Shown here piece after piece: positions 1 to 10,730 of a stretch of 64,000 bases of DNA. The position numbers and the translations under genes are program-made. The stretch covers positions 1 through 64,000 of the forward strand of contig CAJNYU010003282.1 of NCBI GenBank assembly GCA_905331475.1, read 5' to 3'. The notes under the pieces were generated by a model. The model worked only from the letters and a program-made list of their open reading frames with translations, did not search any database and was not told where the DNA came from. The number at the start of each line of letters is the position of its first letter. The first letter of the stretch is position 1. Source of the stretch: Rotaria socialis. Lineage: Eukaryota > Rotifera > Eurotatoria > Philodinida > Philodinidae.

Positions 1-631
1 TTATTCTGGTATATTTGATTGATAGAAGAGGAACAAAAAATTTTCATTCATAATCATTCCAGAACAAAACGTTATTTTATACAGATCTTGGTAAAAGGAA
101 ATTATCAACAAGACTTTTTTTCATTTCTATTTTTTGAAAAATAGTTTTCCTGTGTTAATCTCGAATGGTTATTTATAAAATCAATTAATAATTTATTTAG
201 CAACATTAGAATTCGTCAAATGAAATATTTTAACATGTTCAACGCCATATAGCTGTGAAAAAATCTTTTGTCTAGATAAATCATGAATAAATAGTATTCA
301 TGCATATAATCTCTCAGATTACTTTGCATGAATTGAACTAGAAAACCTAAAGCCTTTTTCTACTAGATGTCTTATGTTTCGAATTTTTTCTAGAGCAACA
401 CTAGTAAATTTTAAAAAAGTCTAATAAGATTATGTAAGACATTCTATTATCTCATCAGTTTTTATTGAAATCTATACTGAAAAGATCTTCAAAAATGATT
501 AAACTATTTGAAAGAAAGTTTATTATATAGAGAGGATATGAATATCACTATGTGTCTTCTCTTGGCTCGAACCTAGAGACTCACAGTTACACCTTTTGAC
601 AAGATTTGTAGAGATAAATAGATCTACTTAC
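1..631. other. No gene seen; expected downstream side of the RING/TRAF gene
   Basis: AT-rich sequence with no supported coding exon on either strand. Because the neighbouring RING/TRAF exon ends in a splice donor reading towards lower coordinates, its 3' exons should lie here or beyond the left edge. I could not find an acceptor followed by convincing coding sequence, so the downstream exon is probably outside the window. Confidence 0.5.
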
Positions 632-1334
632 AGAACCAAAGTGCTGTGCTTTTCAATTTGTTGATTTCTTCTTGAAGGATTGTAATTTGCTTGCAAACAG
701 ATGCTGTTCCATTCTTTTGGGTTTGATTTTCTGATTGAATGTCGCTGATTTGAATCTGTTGCTGTTGTAACTGAGCCTTTTGTTGTTCAATTTCAGTCTT
801 TTGTTGTCCGATTTCTGTCGTTTGCTGTTGTGTTTCTTTTTGGAGCTTTTCTATATCCAAACTTTGGTTTTCAATAACCTTATACAAGATATCGACCATT
901 CGTCCTAATTTTTCGAATAAACACGTTTTCGTGTGTTCATCATGTTCGTTTCTCGATCCAAACCATTGACATCCAATATTCTTCCCTGGACAATCTAATA
1001 TGCATTCAGGACAGCTTGTCTTTATATGTTCATCAAAGGTTCCTCTATTTATATTTGTTTTCTCGCAAAGCTGGCATCGAACTTTAAGTTTATCGAGCAT
1101 TGAGATGAAATTGCGTGACGGAGGGATCAAATGGTCAGTACTCAATAATTGATTACACGACTGCGACGGGCAATGAGAACCATTTCTCATATATTTTTCT
1201 ATACATTGACGACAATAGGTATCGCCACATTGAGTCACAGTTGGATCAATAAAAGGATTATGGCAAAGTAAGCATATAAGATCTGAACCAATGCTCTCTT
1301 TATCGATATATTCGTAGAGACTATTTGATATCAT
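632..1334 (-). CDS. RING finger / TRAF-type zinc-finger protein, 5' exon(s) (partial)
   Basis: Probable E3 ubiquitin ligase of the TRAF-like class. The 236-residue frame starts with MISNSLYEY. Near residues 21-60 it shows a RING-like cysteine pattern: CLLC, then CGDTYCRQC, then CPSQSC. TRAF-type zinc-finger cysteines and histidines follow (CQLC, HIKTSCPEC, CPGKNIGC, HTKTC), then a Gln-rich coiled coil (~150-230). The RING His position is Asp (CGD instead of CGH). The start is chosen at 1334 because the ATG directly follows a TTTCAG acceptor (1335-1340). The frame ends at a TAG only four codons past a GTAAGT donor (626-631), so I end the exon at 632 and expect more exons downstream, where a MATH/TRAF domain could lie but is not seen. 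Confidence 0.75.
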
Positions 1335-1340
1335 CTGAAA

Positions 1341-3143
1341 ATATGAAATGATCAAATTGAAAACAAAAAGAAATTACTTCTTCACCAACTTCAAGTATCT
1401 AGTAATTAAACCGACGGCACATTCTGCGTAATGCCATCTCTTTTTTTACGATGCACAATATAAATAATAACATCATCAAAAAATTCGAATAGAATATCTA
1501 TTCTTAAACTGATCGAATTCGTTCAGAAACTAGATTTACTATACAAAAACTCCAACTCATATATATAGTGACTACATGGCATTATATACTTTCTCACATA
1601 TATATATATATATAGCATCTAGCTTTGAGTGGTCAGTTTTAAAAAAAGTAATCAGAAATATCTTTTCGTGAATGGTAACACTTGAGAATCAGAATTACTC
1701 ATATCTGTTAGTCATTGTTGTACAAAACAAGGAGACTACAGCGCGTGGAATTTTTCTATTAAAACGTGAACTTGTATTGAATAAAAATTATAATAACGAT
1801 AAAAAAAAAGATTAGCAACCACAACCTTAGTTTAGTATATTTGTCTCGTAGTTGCTGACTAGAGCCTGTTGAAATGGTAAAAGAGTGATTTTATTTTTCA
1901 AGAATACTTTTTCGAACTCAATTACCTCTCACTTATGTATATTTCTGGACTGTTTCTTATTTACGATTATAGAGTCACAATTATATAACGTTCTTCATGG
2001 TCGTGATGATCGTTTTTTGCGAATTTAATATCAGTCATCACATTAACGGGAACTGTCAAGCTGTGCAAGATATCAAAAACGACTATACATAACTTTTTGA
2101 ATAGACAACTCAGTGTCATAATATAATTAATAAATGACAACAGACAGTCATTATGTAATTTTTGCATAGTATATGCTACTATCGCTGAATAACTGTGGTA
2201 CAATTCGTTGACTTTTCAGAATTCAGAAAAAACATTCCACAGTTTTATAAACATTAAACATTTTCCCACACATACTATTCAGCTACACTACTAATCTAAT
2301 CAATCAAATATCTCTTACAAATTTCTAGTTCTTGTCAGCCTTTATTTATGATATTCCATGCAAGACACTGATAGTCAACACTTGCATTGTGTTGATTAGT
2401 GCGAATTTATTTATTTTTCTTCGTCCATGGATTAATTTATAATAAACTGATTAGAATATATGTGAAATTATTTTATATCTGCCGAGTTTGTTGTAATAAC
2501 CACAAGAAAAGTTCAAGAACTATCACGAAAAGTTTGATAATCGTAATACAACAGACAATAGAGAATAAAAGATCGTTCATTGTAAAGTATATGAAAATCT
2601 ATTTTACTAAAAAAGCAATGTCTCACAAAATTTTAAGCAACTAAAATTGTGTTTTCTCCGCTAGAATAAAGGAACATGAAAGAAAAAGTGAGGAATATGT
2701 GATGAATTCGTATGTGGCTGCCCGTCAGGTTAATAATTACTTTAATTATGTTACTGATTATATTCCACTAGGTACTAAAAAATCTTTCAAAGAAAAATAC
2801 TGAAGAACACATACTGACGAAAACACTATCACTGATTATAGAAACATTTACGATTGAAATCTTACAAAAATTATTTTATCAAATATTGACTAATGAATTA
2901 AATATTCTTACATGAATTACCTGTATTTTCTTCCAACATTGACCTATTTCTTTTTGAATATATCAAATTCTAAGAACAGTTCATTGGAGGAAAGATATCA
3001 ACTATTTCGACAAGGCATGCGTTTATATTTTCGAACTTCTATTTAAATGATCGGATAGATCTCCTTGTCGTATTCAAAAAAGATCAACAATCAATATCAC
3101 TGTTAAATAGTAAATTTATTCTCATGGAATACATGTTCAACCC
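1341..3143. other. Intergenic, AT-rich, no gene recognised
   Basis: About 1.8 kb with only short unsupported frames and a TA-dinucleotide run near 1600-1614. No splice-linked coding exons, RNA genes or clear repeats were found before the first long repeat begins at 3144. Confidence 0.5.
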
Positions 3144-4024
3144 GGTGTCACAAATTTCGATAAATTGGCGATCATGCATGTCCCAAAATGTAACTAACAA
3201 TGGATGTGTTTGTATTGATAAGTAAAAAAATAGATCATCTTTGGATAAAATGAAGGCTCTCGCCGCGAAACTAACAAGGTTAAAATATTAGCTTCCCTTG
3301 GCTTGTCTAGAAGGAGATATTCGATTTTTCAGTGAATTTTCTCCACAGGACCGGCTTTCCCAGCAATATCATATTTTCGAATTTGGATCTGAAATTTTGT
3401 ATGCACGAAGCCCTGAATGAGACTAGTTTACAGAAAAGAATCAGAAGTTTTGGACAAACTCTTCGAGATATAGATGCCTCAAGCACACAGCTTAAATAGA
3501 AATCGTCAATATTTTGAGAGATTCATATCTCGAAAAGGGTTTGTCCAAAACTTTTGATTTTTTTCTATAAGCTACACTGATAAAAAAAACGCCGAATAAT
3601 AAATGTTTAAAGCGTTTATGAAAATGCAACGTATGATATATCCTTTTCTACCGTTTAGCAGCATGCGGTAAACGCTTTTGTCTACCCATCAAAAGATGAA
3701 ATAAAAAGGGTTATCGTAGCGTTTATACGACGGAACAACTTTAAAAGGGTGTATCATACGTTGCATTTTCATAAACCCTATTGAAGGTGTTAGAGAGTAC
3801 TCTAACAAGTTATTTATTTATTTATTCTTATTTATTCTTGTTTCGTCTTTATACGTTATGTATTTCTTATATGTACAATCCAACCCGAGATGCACATATG
3901 CCAACCGCTCTTTTTCATTCTTTCTTTCCGCTCTCTGCATATCTCTCTATTGTGTCTTCTGTCCTCCCCTGCGTGGCGACGTAAATAATGGTGTCGTTCC
4001 TTCGACTGGAATTTAAGTGCATTT
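3144..4024 (+). repeat. ~880 bp direct repeat, copy A
   Basis: Closely matches 4831-5714 over its whole length, both starting GGTGTCACAAATTTCG and ending TTTAAGTGCATTT. It contains an internal hairpin unit (3614-3776). Small frames inside both copies are near-identical only because the DNA is duplicated; I see no protein family in them. The last ~250 bp also recur inverted at 11596-11850. This is a mobile or duplicated repeat of unknown class. Confidence 0.85.
3614..3776. repeat. Inverted-repeat hairpin unit inside repeat copy A
   Basis: Arms of 25 bp at 3614-3638 (GTTTATGAAAATGCAACGTA...) and 3752-3776 are reverse complements, with ~113 bp between them. The same structure recurs in copy B (about 5304-5466), and a single arm is found at 11837-11859. 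This looks like a MITE-type or foldback unit. Confidence 0.75.
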
Positions 4025-4830
4025 AGAGAATGATGCGCCATCATATTCATATACAAAATAGTCTAGGTGAAGAAACAAATGCTTTTTCTTCCTTTGATTC
4101 TTTTCTCTCTCTTTCTTGTGTGTGTGTGTGTGTGTGTGAGTGGGCTGTATAGTATAAATAGGAAAAAAAATAAATAACTTGTATTAGAAAATTTTTATTT
4201 AATGTCAAAAAATATTAAAACGTTAAATTTCCAATATTTTATTTTAAAAGAAATTAAAGTTCTTTAAATTTATTTTTGAATTTATTTAATTTTTCGTGAA
4301 CGTAAATGGATCAGTCTTAAGTATAAATTTCGTCGTCAGAATAAATTTTGTTTAATACAAATAGAAAATTTAGCTCTTCAAACATACGGAAGTATAGATC
4401 ATTCGGATATTCATTACTTTGAAACTGTAAGTTTATCTGGTCGAATCCGCTCTACGGTAGTAAAATCCAAAACGAATTGGAACGCGTTCAGTGCGAACGC
4501 AAGTATTCGAATAGAGGAACCAGCAGTCTGAGAACTTATACGAATAGCAAAGGAACACGTTCGAGAGCATTACAGAGTTAAGAATAAAATAAATAAATGA
4601 TTTTTTTCTTCTAAATAAGAACGTGTTCTTTCCGCGAAAAACGTGTTCCTGTGGAACGATCAGAACGTGTTCCTATGGAACGATCAGAACGCGTTCCTTT
4701 TATTTAAAAGAACGCGCTTTTCATTACACAAACGCGCCTGAAAGGGTCGAAAAAAGCGTCTTCACAACGCAGTCTTTTATCTCGACAACGCGTTCTTATC
4801 CGTTCTTTTTTTGAATTTTTTTCCATGGGC
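4025..4830. repeat. Spacer between direct repeats: TG microsatellite and GAAC-NN-GTTC cluster
   Basis: 4025-4160 carries a C/T-rich stretch and a (TG)n run. It matches 7466-7600 and, inverted, 11455-11600. From about 4478 to 4800 there is a cluster of GAACRYGTTC-type palindromes. Within it a 24 bp unit (ACGTGTTCC, TGGAACGATCAGA) is repeated about 2.5 times at 4641-4700. No coding region is supported. Confidence 0.6.
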
Positions 4831-5714
4831 GGTGTCACAAATTTCGATAAATTGGCGATCATGCATGTCCCAAAATTTAACTAGCAATGGATGTGTTTGT
4901 ATTGATAAGTAAAAAGATAGGCCATCTTCGGGTCAAATGAAAGCTCTCATCGCGAAACTAACAAGGTTAAAATATTAGCTCCCCTTGGCTTGTCTAGAAG
5001 GAGATATTCGATTTTTCAGTGAATTTTCTCCACAGGACCGGTTTTCCCAGCAATATCATATTTTCGAATTTGGATCTGAAATTTTGTATGGATCTAGCCC
5101 TGAATGAGACTAGTTTACAGAAAAAAAATCAGAAGTTTTGGACAAACTCTCTTCGAGATATAGATGTCTCAAGCACACAGCTTAAATAGAAATCGTCAAT
5201 ACTTTGAGAGATTCATATCTCGAAACGGGCTTGTCCAAAACTTTTGATTTTTTTCTATAAGCTACACTGATAAAAAAAGCGCCGAATAATAAATGTCTAA
5301 AGCGTTTATGAAAATGCAACGTATGATATATCCTTTTCTACCGTTTAGCAGCATGCGATAAACGCTTTTATCTACCCATCAAAAGATGAAATAAAAAGGT
5401 TTATCGTAGCGTTTATACGACTGAACAACTTTAAAAGGGTGTATCATACGTTGCATTTTCATAAACCCTATTGAAGGTGTTAGAGAGTACTCTAACAAGT
5501 TATTTATTTATTTATTCTTATTTATTCTTGTTTCGTCTTTATACGTTATGTATTTCTTATATGTACAATCCAACTCGAGATGCACATACGCCAACAGCTC
5601 TTTTTCATTCTTTCTTTCCTCTCTCTGCGTATCTCTCTATTGTGTCTTCTGTCCTTCCCTGCGTGAGGACATAAATAATGGCATTGTTTCTTCGGCTGGA
5701 ATTTAAGTGCATTT
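4831..5714 (+). repeat. ~880 bp direct repeat, copy B
   Basis: Second copy of 3144-4024, same orientation, offset about 1.69 kb. It differs by scattered substitutions and small indels, so the duplication is not brand new. It also contains the 25 bp-arm hairpin unit. Right of 5714 the sequence diverges from copy A. Confidence 0.85.
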
Positions 5715-6160
5715 CGGCGCGGCCACACATCGGACACCTATCCATGAGGAAGGTCCGAATTTAAAAATCGATGAAATTGAATATGTGGATCGAAAGAGCT
5801 GTAAGGATAGTACATAGAACTAGTGTCGTCCTCTACAGTGTGCGAGCGTTGTAGTGATATGAGTGTCTTTTTTTCCGTCCAATGGGTTTCTTAGAAAAAT
5901 TTCTTATCCAGTCATCATAAGTAAACTGTTAATAAGTATTGATATATGAGTTTAATCAAGTTAAAATACACACCGCTATATTAAAGACGACGTGTTCTCT
6001 TCGAATATAAGCTTCAAATGAAATTTCAAATATTATATTATTCGATAAAGCGTTCGCAAACCAACTGATTTTTTAATGAAATTTCATAACAAAATCTATT
6101 TATAATGTATTTTACTCGCTCATCTCTCAAGCTATTTTGATAAATAACTACATAGTCTGA
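5715..6160. other. Intergenic, nothing recognised
   Basis: AT-rich stretch between repeat copy B and the TCGGA-rich element. No supported coding frame, RNA gene or repeat boundary was seen. Confidence 0.45.
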
Positions 6161-6162
6161 TA

Positions 6163-6508
6163 CCCAGGAGAATAAGTCCTAGCCTAGGATCCGATGAGTT
6201 CCGATCGGTTCCTACTGGAATCCGACGGAGCTCTTCGGACGGCGCAAAGAAACTATCGGATTATCGTCGGATTCCTGGTTCCGGAATCGATATCGGATCC
6301 TAATAGCGGAAACTAATAAAATCCGACAATAACCGTCAATCGGAACCGGAGTGCTTCGGATTTCATTGATTCCGACAATCGGATATGATTGGAAATACGA
6401 CCGTCGGATTCGACGTTGATTCCTCAACCAGGGATCTAACTGGATTTCGTCGGATGGTAGGATCCCTTAGAATCCGATGAGATTCGATATCGGATTGATT
6501 CACCTGGG
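6163..6508. mobile_element. Small terminal-inverted-repeat element rich in TCGGA/TCCGA
   Basis: Terminal inverted repeats CCCAGGAGAAT (left) and ATTCACCTGGG (right) match at 10 of 11 positions. A TA dinucleotide lies directly outside each end, as expected for Tc1/mariner-type target duplications. The interior is quasi-palindromic, with dense TCGGA/TCCGA words, and is more GC-rich than its surroundings. It has no transposase, so it would be a non-autonomous element. Confidence 0.65.
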
Positions 6509-6510
6509 TA

Positions 6511-7464
6511 GATCTTTTCACAAGCTATCCAGCGCACTAGTTTTTGTTAATCAACTATTTCATTTTTATGCACTAAGAAAAGCTATACATCGTTACGGAA
6601 TTTCATATTCAGAAAAAAAGCGAATATACATCCAAAAATTTATGCAGATATTTTTGTTCTAATATATAATATATTGATAAGAATGAATATTTAAATATCG
6701 TACGATGAAAAATATACTCATTGTCACTACTTCGTTCTATCATTTTTTGTGGTAAAACCCCAGAAATCTTTTTCAAAATTTTAGATCTAAAATTCGATGA
6801 TTTTTGTATACATATTTTATCTTCAATTTTTCTGATGGCTCTTTCTGATGTTGAAAGAGCTAGACGTTATCTAGAGAAAAAAAGACAGAAGAATTGAGCC
6901 AGGTGATTAAAGTAAAAGATCGTGCACGTAAAAAGTAAAAGCTGAACAATTTTTGTATGCAGGGTTTTTTTTGTACTGCTTTATTCCGTAGAAAAACACT
7001 TAATTCTGAACTAGTCCCAAAAAAGAATTCCATTTTTTAAAATTCCGTAACGCTCAATATTCATTTAATAACTTTTTTTTGGTTGGGAAAAAATTATTCA
7101 TATTTTTACTGTACATAGAGCAAAGTGTCCTATATTTATGATAAAAATTTCAGTCATTTTGCTTGCATTACTGAAGAATTATAGATGTCCTAATGGGCTG
7201 TGATAGAATTGGCCGAAAGAAAAAACGTCGAAAGTAAAAAATGTCGAAAAAAAATGCCGAAAGTGCTATAAATCGAATTTGAGCACACGCTGTCCATTTA
7301 AAAGTACAAACATGAATACTTCTACAGATTGTCCATATAGGACTGTTGAAAAACTGGCTTTATACTCTATCTATAGCATTTTCGTCATTTTTTCTTTTGG
7401 CCAATTTTATTACAGCCTCCAAATGTGGCAAAATGAAATTCAGTCACGCGTGGCTGCGCCGATT
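6511..7464. other. Intergenic between elements, no gene seen
   Basis: AT-rich sequence without a supported gene. Short frames have no recognisable domain and no splice continuity. It ends where the left arm of the large inverted repeat begins. Confidence 0.45.
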
Positions 7465-8346
7465 TATAGAATGATGCACCATCACCTTAATATACAAAAT
7501 AGTCTAGTCGAAGAAACAAAAGCTTTTTCTTCCTTTGATTCTTTTCTCTCTCTTTCTTGTGTGTGGGGGGGGGGGAGGGGCTGTATAGTATAAATAGGAA
7601 AAAAAAGAATAATAAAGAAAAAATTTAGATTCAGATTAGGAATCGAAAATAGGAAATTTGTTGTTGATTGGTTAAATAGAAACATAAATTTCTATTTTGT
7701 GAATTGATTCAAGTTACAGCGGGGCCTCTGTAACACTTTCTATCTCAGTTTTTTCAATAATCTTCATATTAAACACAAAAATGCACGTTTATCTTTCCTC
7801 ATTTTTGCTGTCATTACTATCATCACTGCTATATTGTAAAAACCAAACACATCGCTAACGTAAAAATATCGATGATCGAATAAGACTACATACCAGCCGA
7901 TGTCAATATGTTTATGCTTTAATGTGAGTCTACAAGAGGTATTACTTTGTATATAGGCATTACATATTTTTTATTTTTTTCGAACATAAAAGGATTACCT
8001 GAGTCAATGAAGTGTGACTCTAATTTCGCTACTTCTCATTTTCGCATATCAAATCATTGTTTCATGTACAACGCAACTTCACCGCATAAGTGATTCGTAC
8101 TTTCCTTTCGGTTGTGACCAGTGCAAAACAAAAACGATGGACATCCTACTATTTCTTTTCATCAAGTTAGCGCGTGGGTGACTGTATAAAATAATATTAA
8201 CCAGGCACAGATCCTCACACCGACACCCTAAGAAACCATTTTTGACGCAAAGGTAAAATAATCAACCCCTGTCCGTAGAGTAATAAACCATTCCGATCAA
8301 ACAGTAGAACAATCGATCTCTCTACGTAGAATGATAAACCCTTTTG
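7465..8346 (+). repeat. Left arm (~880 bp) of a large inverted repeat (foldback)
   Basis: The reverse complement of this stretch is found at 10731-11594 with only occasional mismatches. Examples are the segments around 8150-8330 and 10731-10900, and 7690-7760 and 11300-11370. The arm includes a G-run (7565-7576). No transposase is recognisable in the arms or in the ~2.4 kb between them. Confidence 0.85.
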
Positions 8347-8960
8347 ATGAAAGAGCAGAAATATCAACTCCTGTACGATGAACAATGAACTTCTTTCAAC
8401 AAAAGAGAAGTAGAATCAACTATCAACCGACGATAAAACTATCCCTTAAGATGCTAAGGTAGATAAGACGATAATTGTCAGTAGAATAAAAGAACCTGTC
8501 AATGAAGAGGCATAGAATCGAGCATTCACGTACAGTACTAAACCCTTTTTATTAAGATATAGATGAATCAACTGTTGAACGTGGAATACTAAACCCTTAG
8601 CAGGAAATGGTAGCAGAGTCTACCCTTAGGCGTAGAATAATGAACTGTTTCTGAGAAGGGTAGCTTACTCTACGCAGAAAGGCAGAGTGATGTACCCTTT
8701 TAACGAAAAAGTAAAATAGTAAACCCGATAACGAAGAATAAAATATCCCTACCTTGAAAGCGAACAACAATCTACTATCATCCGTTGAAGGATATATTCT
8801 TATATTAAAATCGTAGAATAATGAATCCTTATGTACCCATCATATACCCCTTGAGTTTTCATAAACCCATAGCGTCATAAATCCTTCGACTAATGAACGC
8901 TAAAAGGGTTCATCACATCGGAATAAACCATTCAAGGGTTTAATGCCGACTTTTTTAAGT
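8255..8960. repeat. Degenerate tandem array of GTAGAATAATAAACCC-like units
   Basis: A short motif resembling GTAGAATAATAAACCC recurs many times with irregular ~20-45 bp spacing and heavy divergence. Examples lie near 8275, 8325, 8545, 8590, 8630 and 8815. The first part overlaps the left inverted-repeat arm. At 8988-9000 it ends in TTTTATCAGTGTAG, the reverse complement of the CTACACTGATAAAA found at 3572 and 5262, suggesting a shared element terminus. Confidence 0.6.
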
Positions 8961-9270
8961 ACAGGGGTAGATCATTATCCGAACTGTTTTATCAGTGTAG
9001 TTCGTAGGACAAATGTCGATGTGTGCTGCAGAGATACATATTGACAGAATCCTCAACATTGACCTGTGCGTGCTTTGTTTACGTCATTAGTACTTTGTTG
9101 AGTCAAAAGCGTTTTGACCCATCCGTTTTTTCGACCCAAGATAAGTTTGCCCATTGGTCTTACAATCCTGGTTACGTCGCTGTTGCTATTAATAATCTGA
9201 CTTTTAACTATTTTTGTTTATATATTGGTAGCTCTTTCAGTTTTTCTATTCGTAAACTCTTAAAGAATGA

Positions 9271-9633
9271 GCCGCTATGGCAGAATGGTTAAGATGTTTG
9301 ACACATACCCACAAGATACTGTGATCGAACTTTGGCTCCATTCAGTTACAGGATGACCTTGGATAAGTTACTAACGGCTATATTATCTGGGATCACCCAT
9401 CCGATAACAAACTGACTACGAGTGACATACATTAAATAGCTCTTATAGCTAGTATGTTGTTAGTCAGTGTGTACGGGGAGCTTGAGGAATTAAGCGCGAA
9501 GAACTCTGAGTCAAGCCGGCCTTCTGTTCAGAGCTACATTTAGTAATAGATGTAGGGAAAAAATTGAGCCCTTCAAATTGTCCTCGGACAACACCCCACG
9601 CCGCAAGGTAGCGGAAAGGCAGGGTATTCTTCT
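9271..9633 (+). mobile_element. Full-length tRNA-derived SINE-like element with 13 bp target-site duplication
   Basis: The head resembles a Ser/Leu-type tRNA. It has an A-box-like TGGCAGAATGG near 9278 and a B-box-like GATCGAACT near 9323, with the spacing expected of an internal Pol III promoter. A ~270 bp body follows and ends in a TTC-type tail. The 13 bp TCTTAAAGAATGA flanks both ends (9258-9270 and 9634-9646), a direct insertion signature. The body recurs at 12479-12782. No coding capacity. The family is not one I recognise. Confidence 0.85.
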
Positions 9634-9646
9634 TCTTAAAGAATGA

Positions 9647-10730
9647 TTTATCTACTAGAGATAAATAGACCTTGAAGAGCTTTCATCAAATATTGTAGAA
9701 GGCTAAATATTCAGTCATCCGCGAACTTGATTCCAACGATTGCTGAAATATTCCAAAGGTTTCCTTGCTTCACTATCACATTTGAATGCGTATACAATAA
9801 TTTTAATCATTTAAACATGAGCTATCGAATTCCACCTGTAATATAAGTGAGCGTCGTAGTGGATAGGATTAGTACGAGAATAGGTGAGAAAAAAAACATA
9901 CCAGTGCTTGTGTCATGGAGAGGAAACAATGACTGAATTTTTAAATTTATAAATGAGATAGCATTTTCAACTTATAAGTAAGTCCTATCGCCGTTATAAA
10001 TGAAAAAGTGATATCATTTCTTTCCCAGTCACAAGTGTTGGCATGTTTGTTTTTCGAAAATTTCATTTATATTTGTATAAAAATTAGGGAACTACTCAAT
10101 GTTTGACAGGAATTGATAAAAATGTTGTTTTTGTGTTCTCATTTCCCACAAAATCTTCCGAATTTCCTGAAGATCAGACAAAATATGATATCAATATCGG
10201 TTATAACGAAGAACCCTTGGCACGAGAGACATAAAAGTATAGTCTGATTTTACTGGTCTTTATATCGGCCAATTTCAATCTTTATGCTATGGGTGTTGAA
10301 ATGCAAAATAAGTCATATTTAGGAATTAGATGAATTGCACCTCAATCGCATCGGTTTCCTTGCTACCTTTGGTGGACATAATTGTCTGGAATCTCATAAA
10401 AAAGTTTTACCTGATGACGTGGCAACACGGTATAGTACTAGATGGTGCATTCTTTTTAATACACATATGTATTCTTTTCATTGACTGCTTTAGTAGTTCA
10501 ATCTTCGTTGAATTTAAAATGTTTATTAGTATAAATTATTCTGACGAGAGGAGTAGCTGCCTAATTCGACTTCGAATATAAATGAAAAAAAAACCGTTCC
10601 ATGTTTTCACGCCACTGTCAGAAATAGATTTAGATTTTACAAATCATAAATGTATAAGTCGACAGTCACTCCCATTTATAATTTAGGAATAGATTTAGAT
10701 TTACTTTTTATAAATTATAAAATTTANGTA
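9647..10730. other. Inner spacer of the large inverted repeat; no gene
   Basis: AT-rich sequence with no supported coding exon. Two short direct copies of AATAGATTTAGATTT (near 10622 and 10689) stand just left of the right arm. A single undetermined base (N) at 10727 lies at the arm boundary and may mark a consensus ambiguity there. Confidence 0.45.

Noticed and set aside
3781..3984. Near-identical ~67-codon frames at 3781-3984, 5471-5674 and (minus) 11628-11825 that could suggest a conserved small protein
   Set aside because: They are copies of one DNA repeat; the changes between copies do not favour synonymous sites as far as I can see, and there is no start context or domain.
3144..5714. 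LTR retrotransposon with 880 bp LTRs
   Set aside because: No TG...CA termini, primer-binding site, polypurine tract or gag/pol sequence in the 807 bp between the copies.
7559..7581. Telomere-like TGTGGG repeat
   Set aside because: It is only a TG run passing into a G run, not repeated hexamers.
8255..8960. CRISPR-like array
   Set aside because: Units are degenerate, irregularly spaced and lack conserved repeats with unique spacers; the window is eukaryotic.
9023..9292. 89-codon plus-strand frame as a gene
   Set aside because: It runs into the SINE head and has no domain or intron partner; a TE-terminus-like word (TACGTCGCTG) lies inside it.
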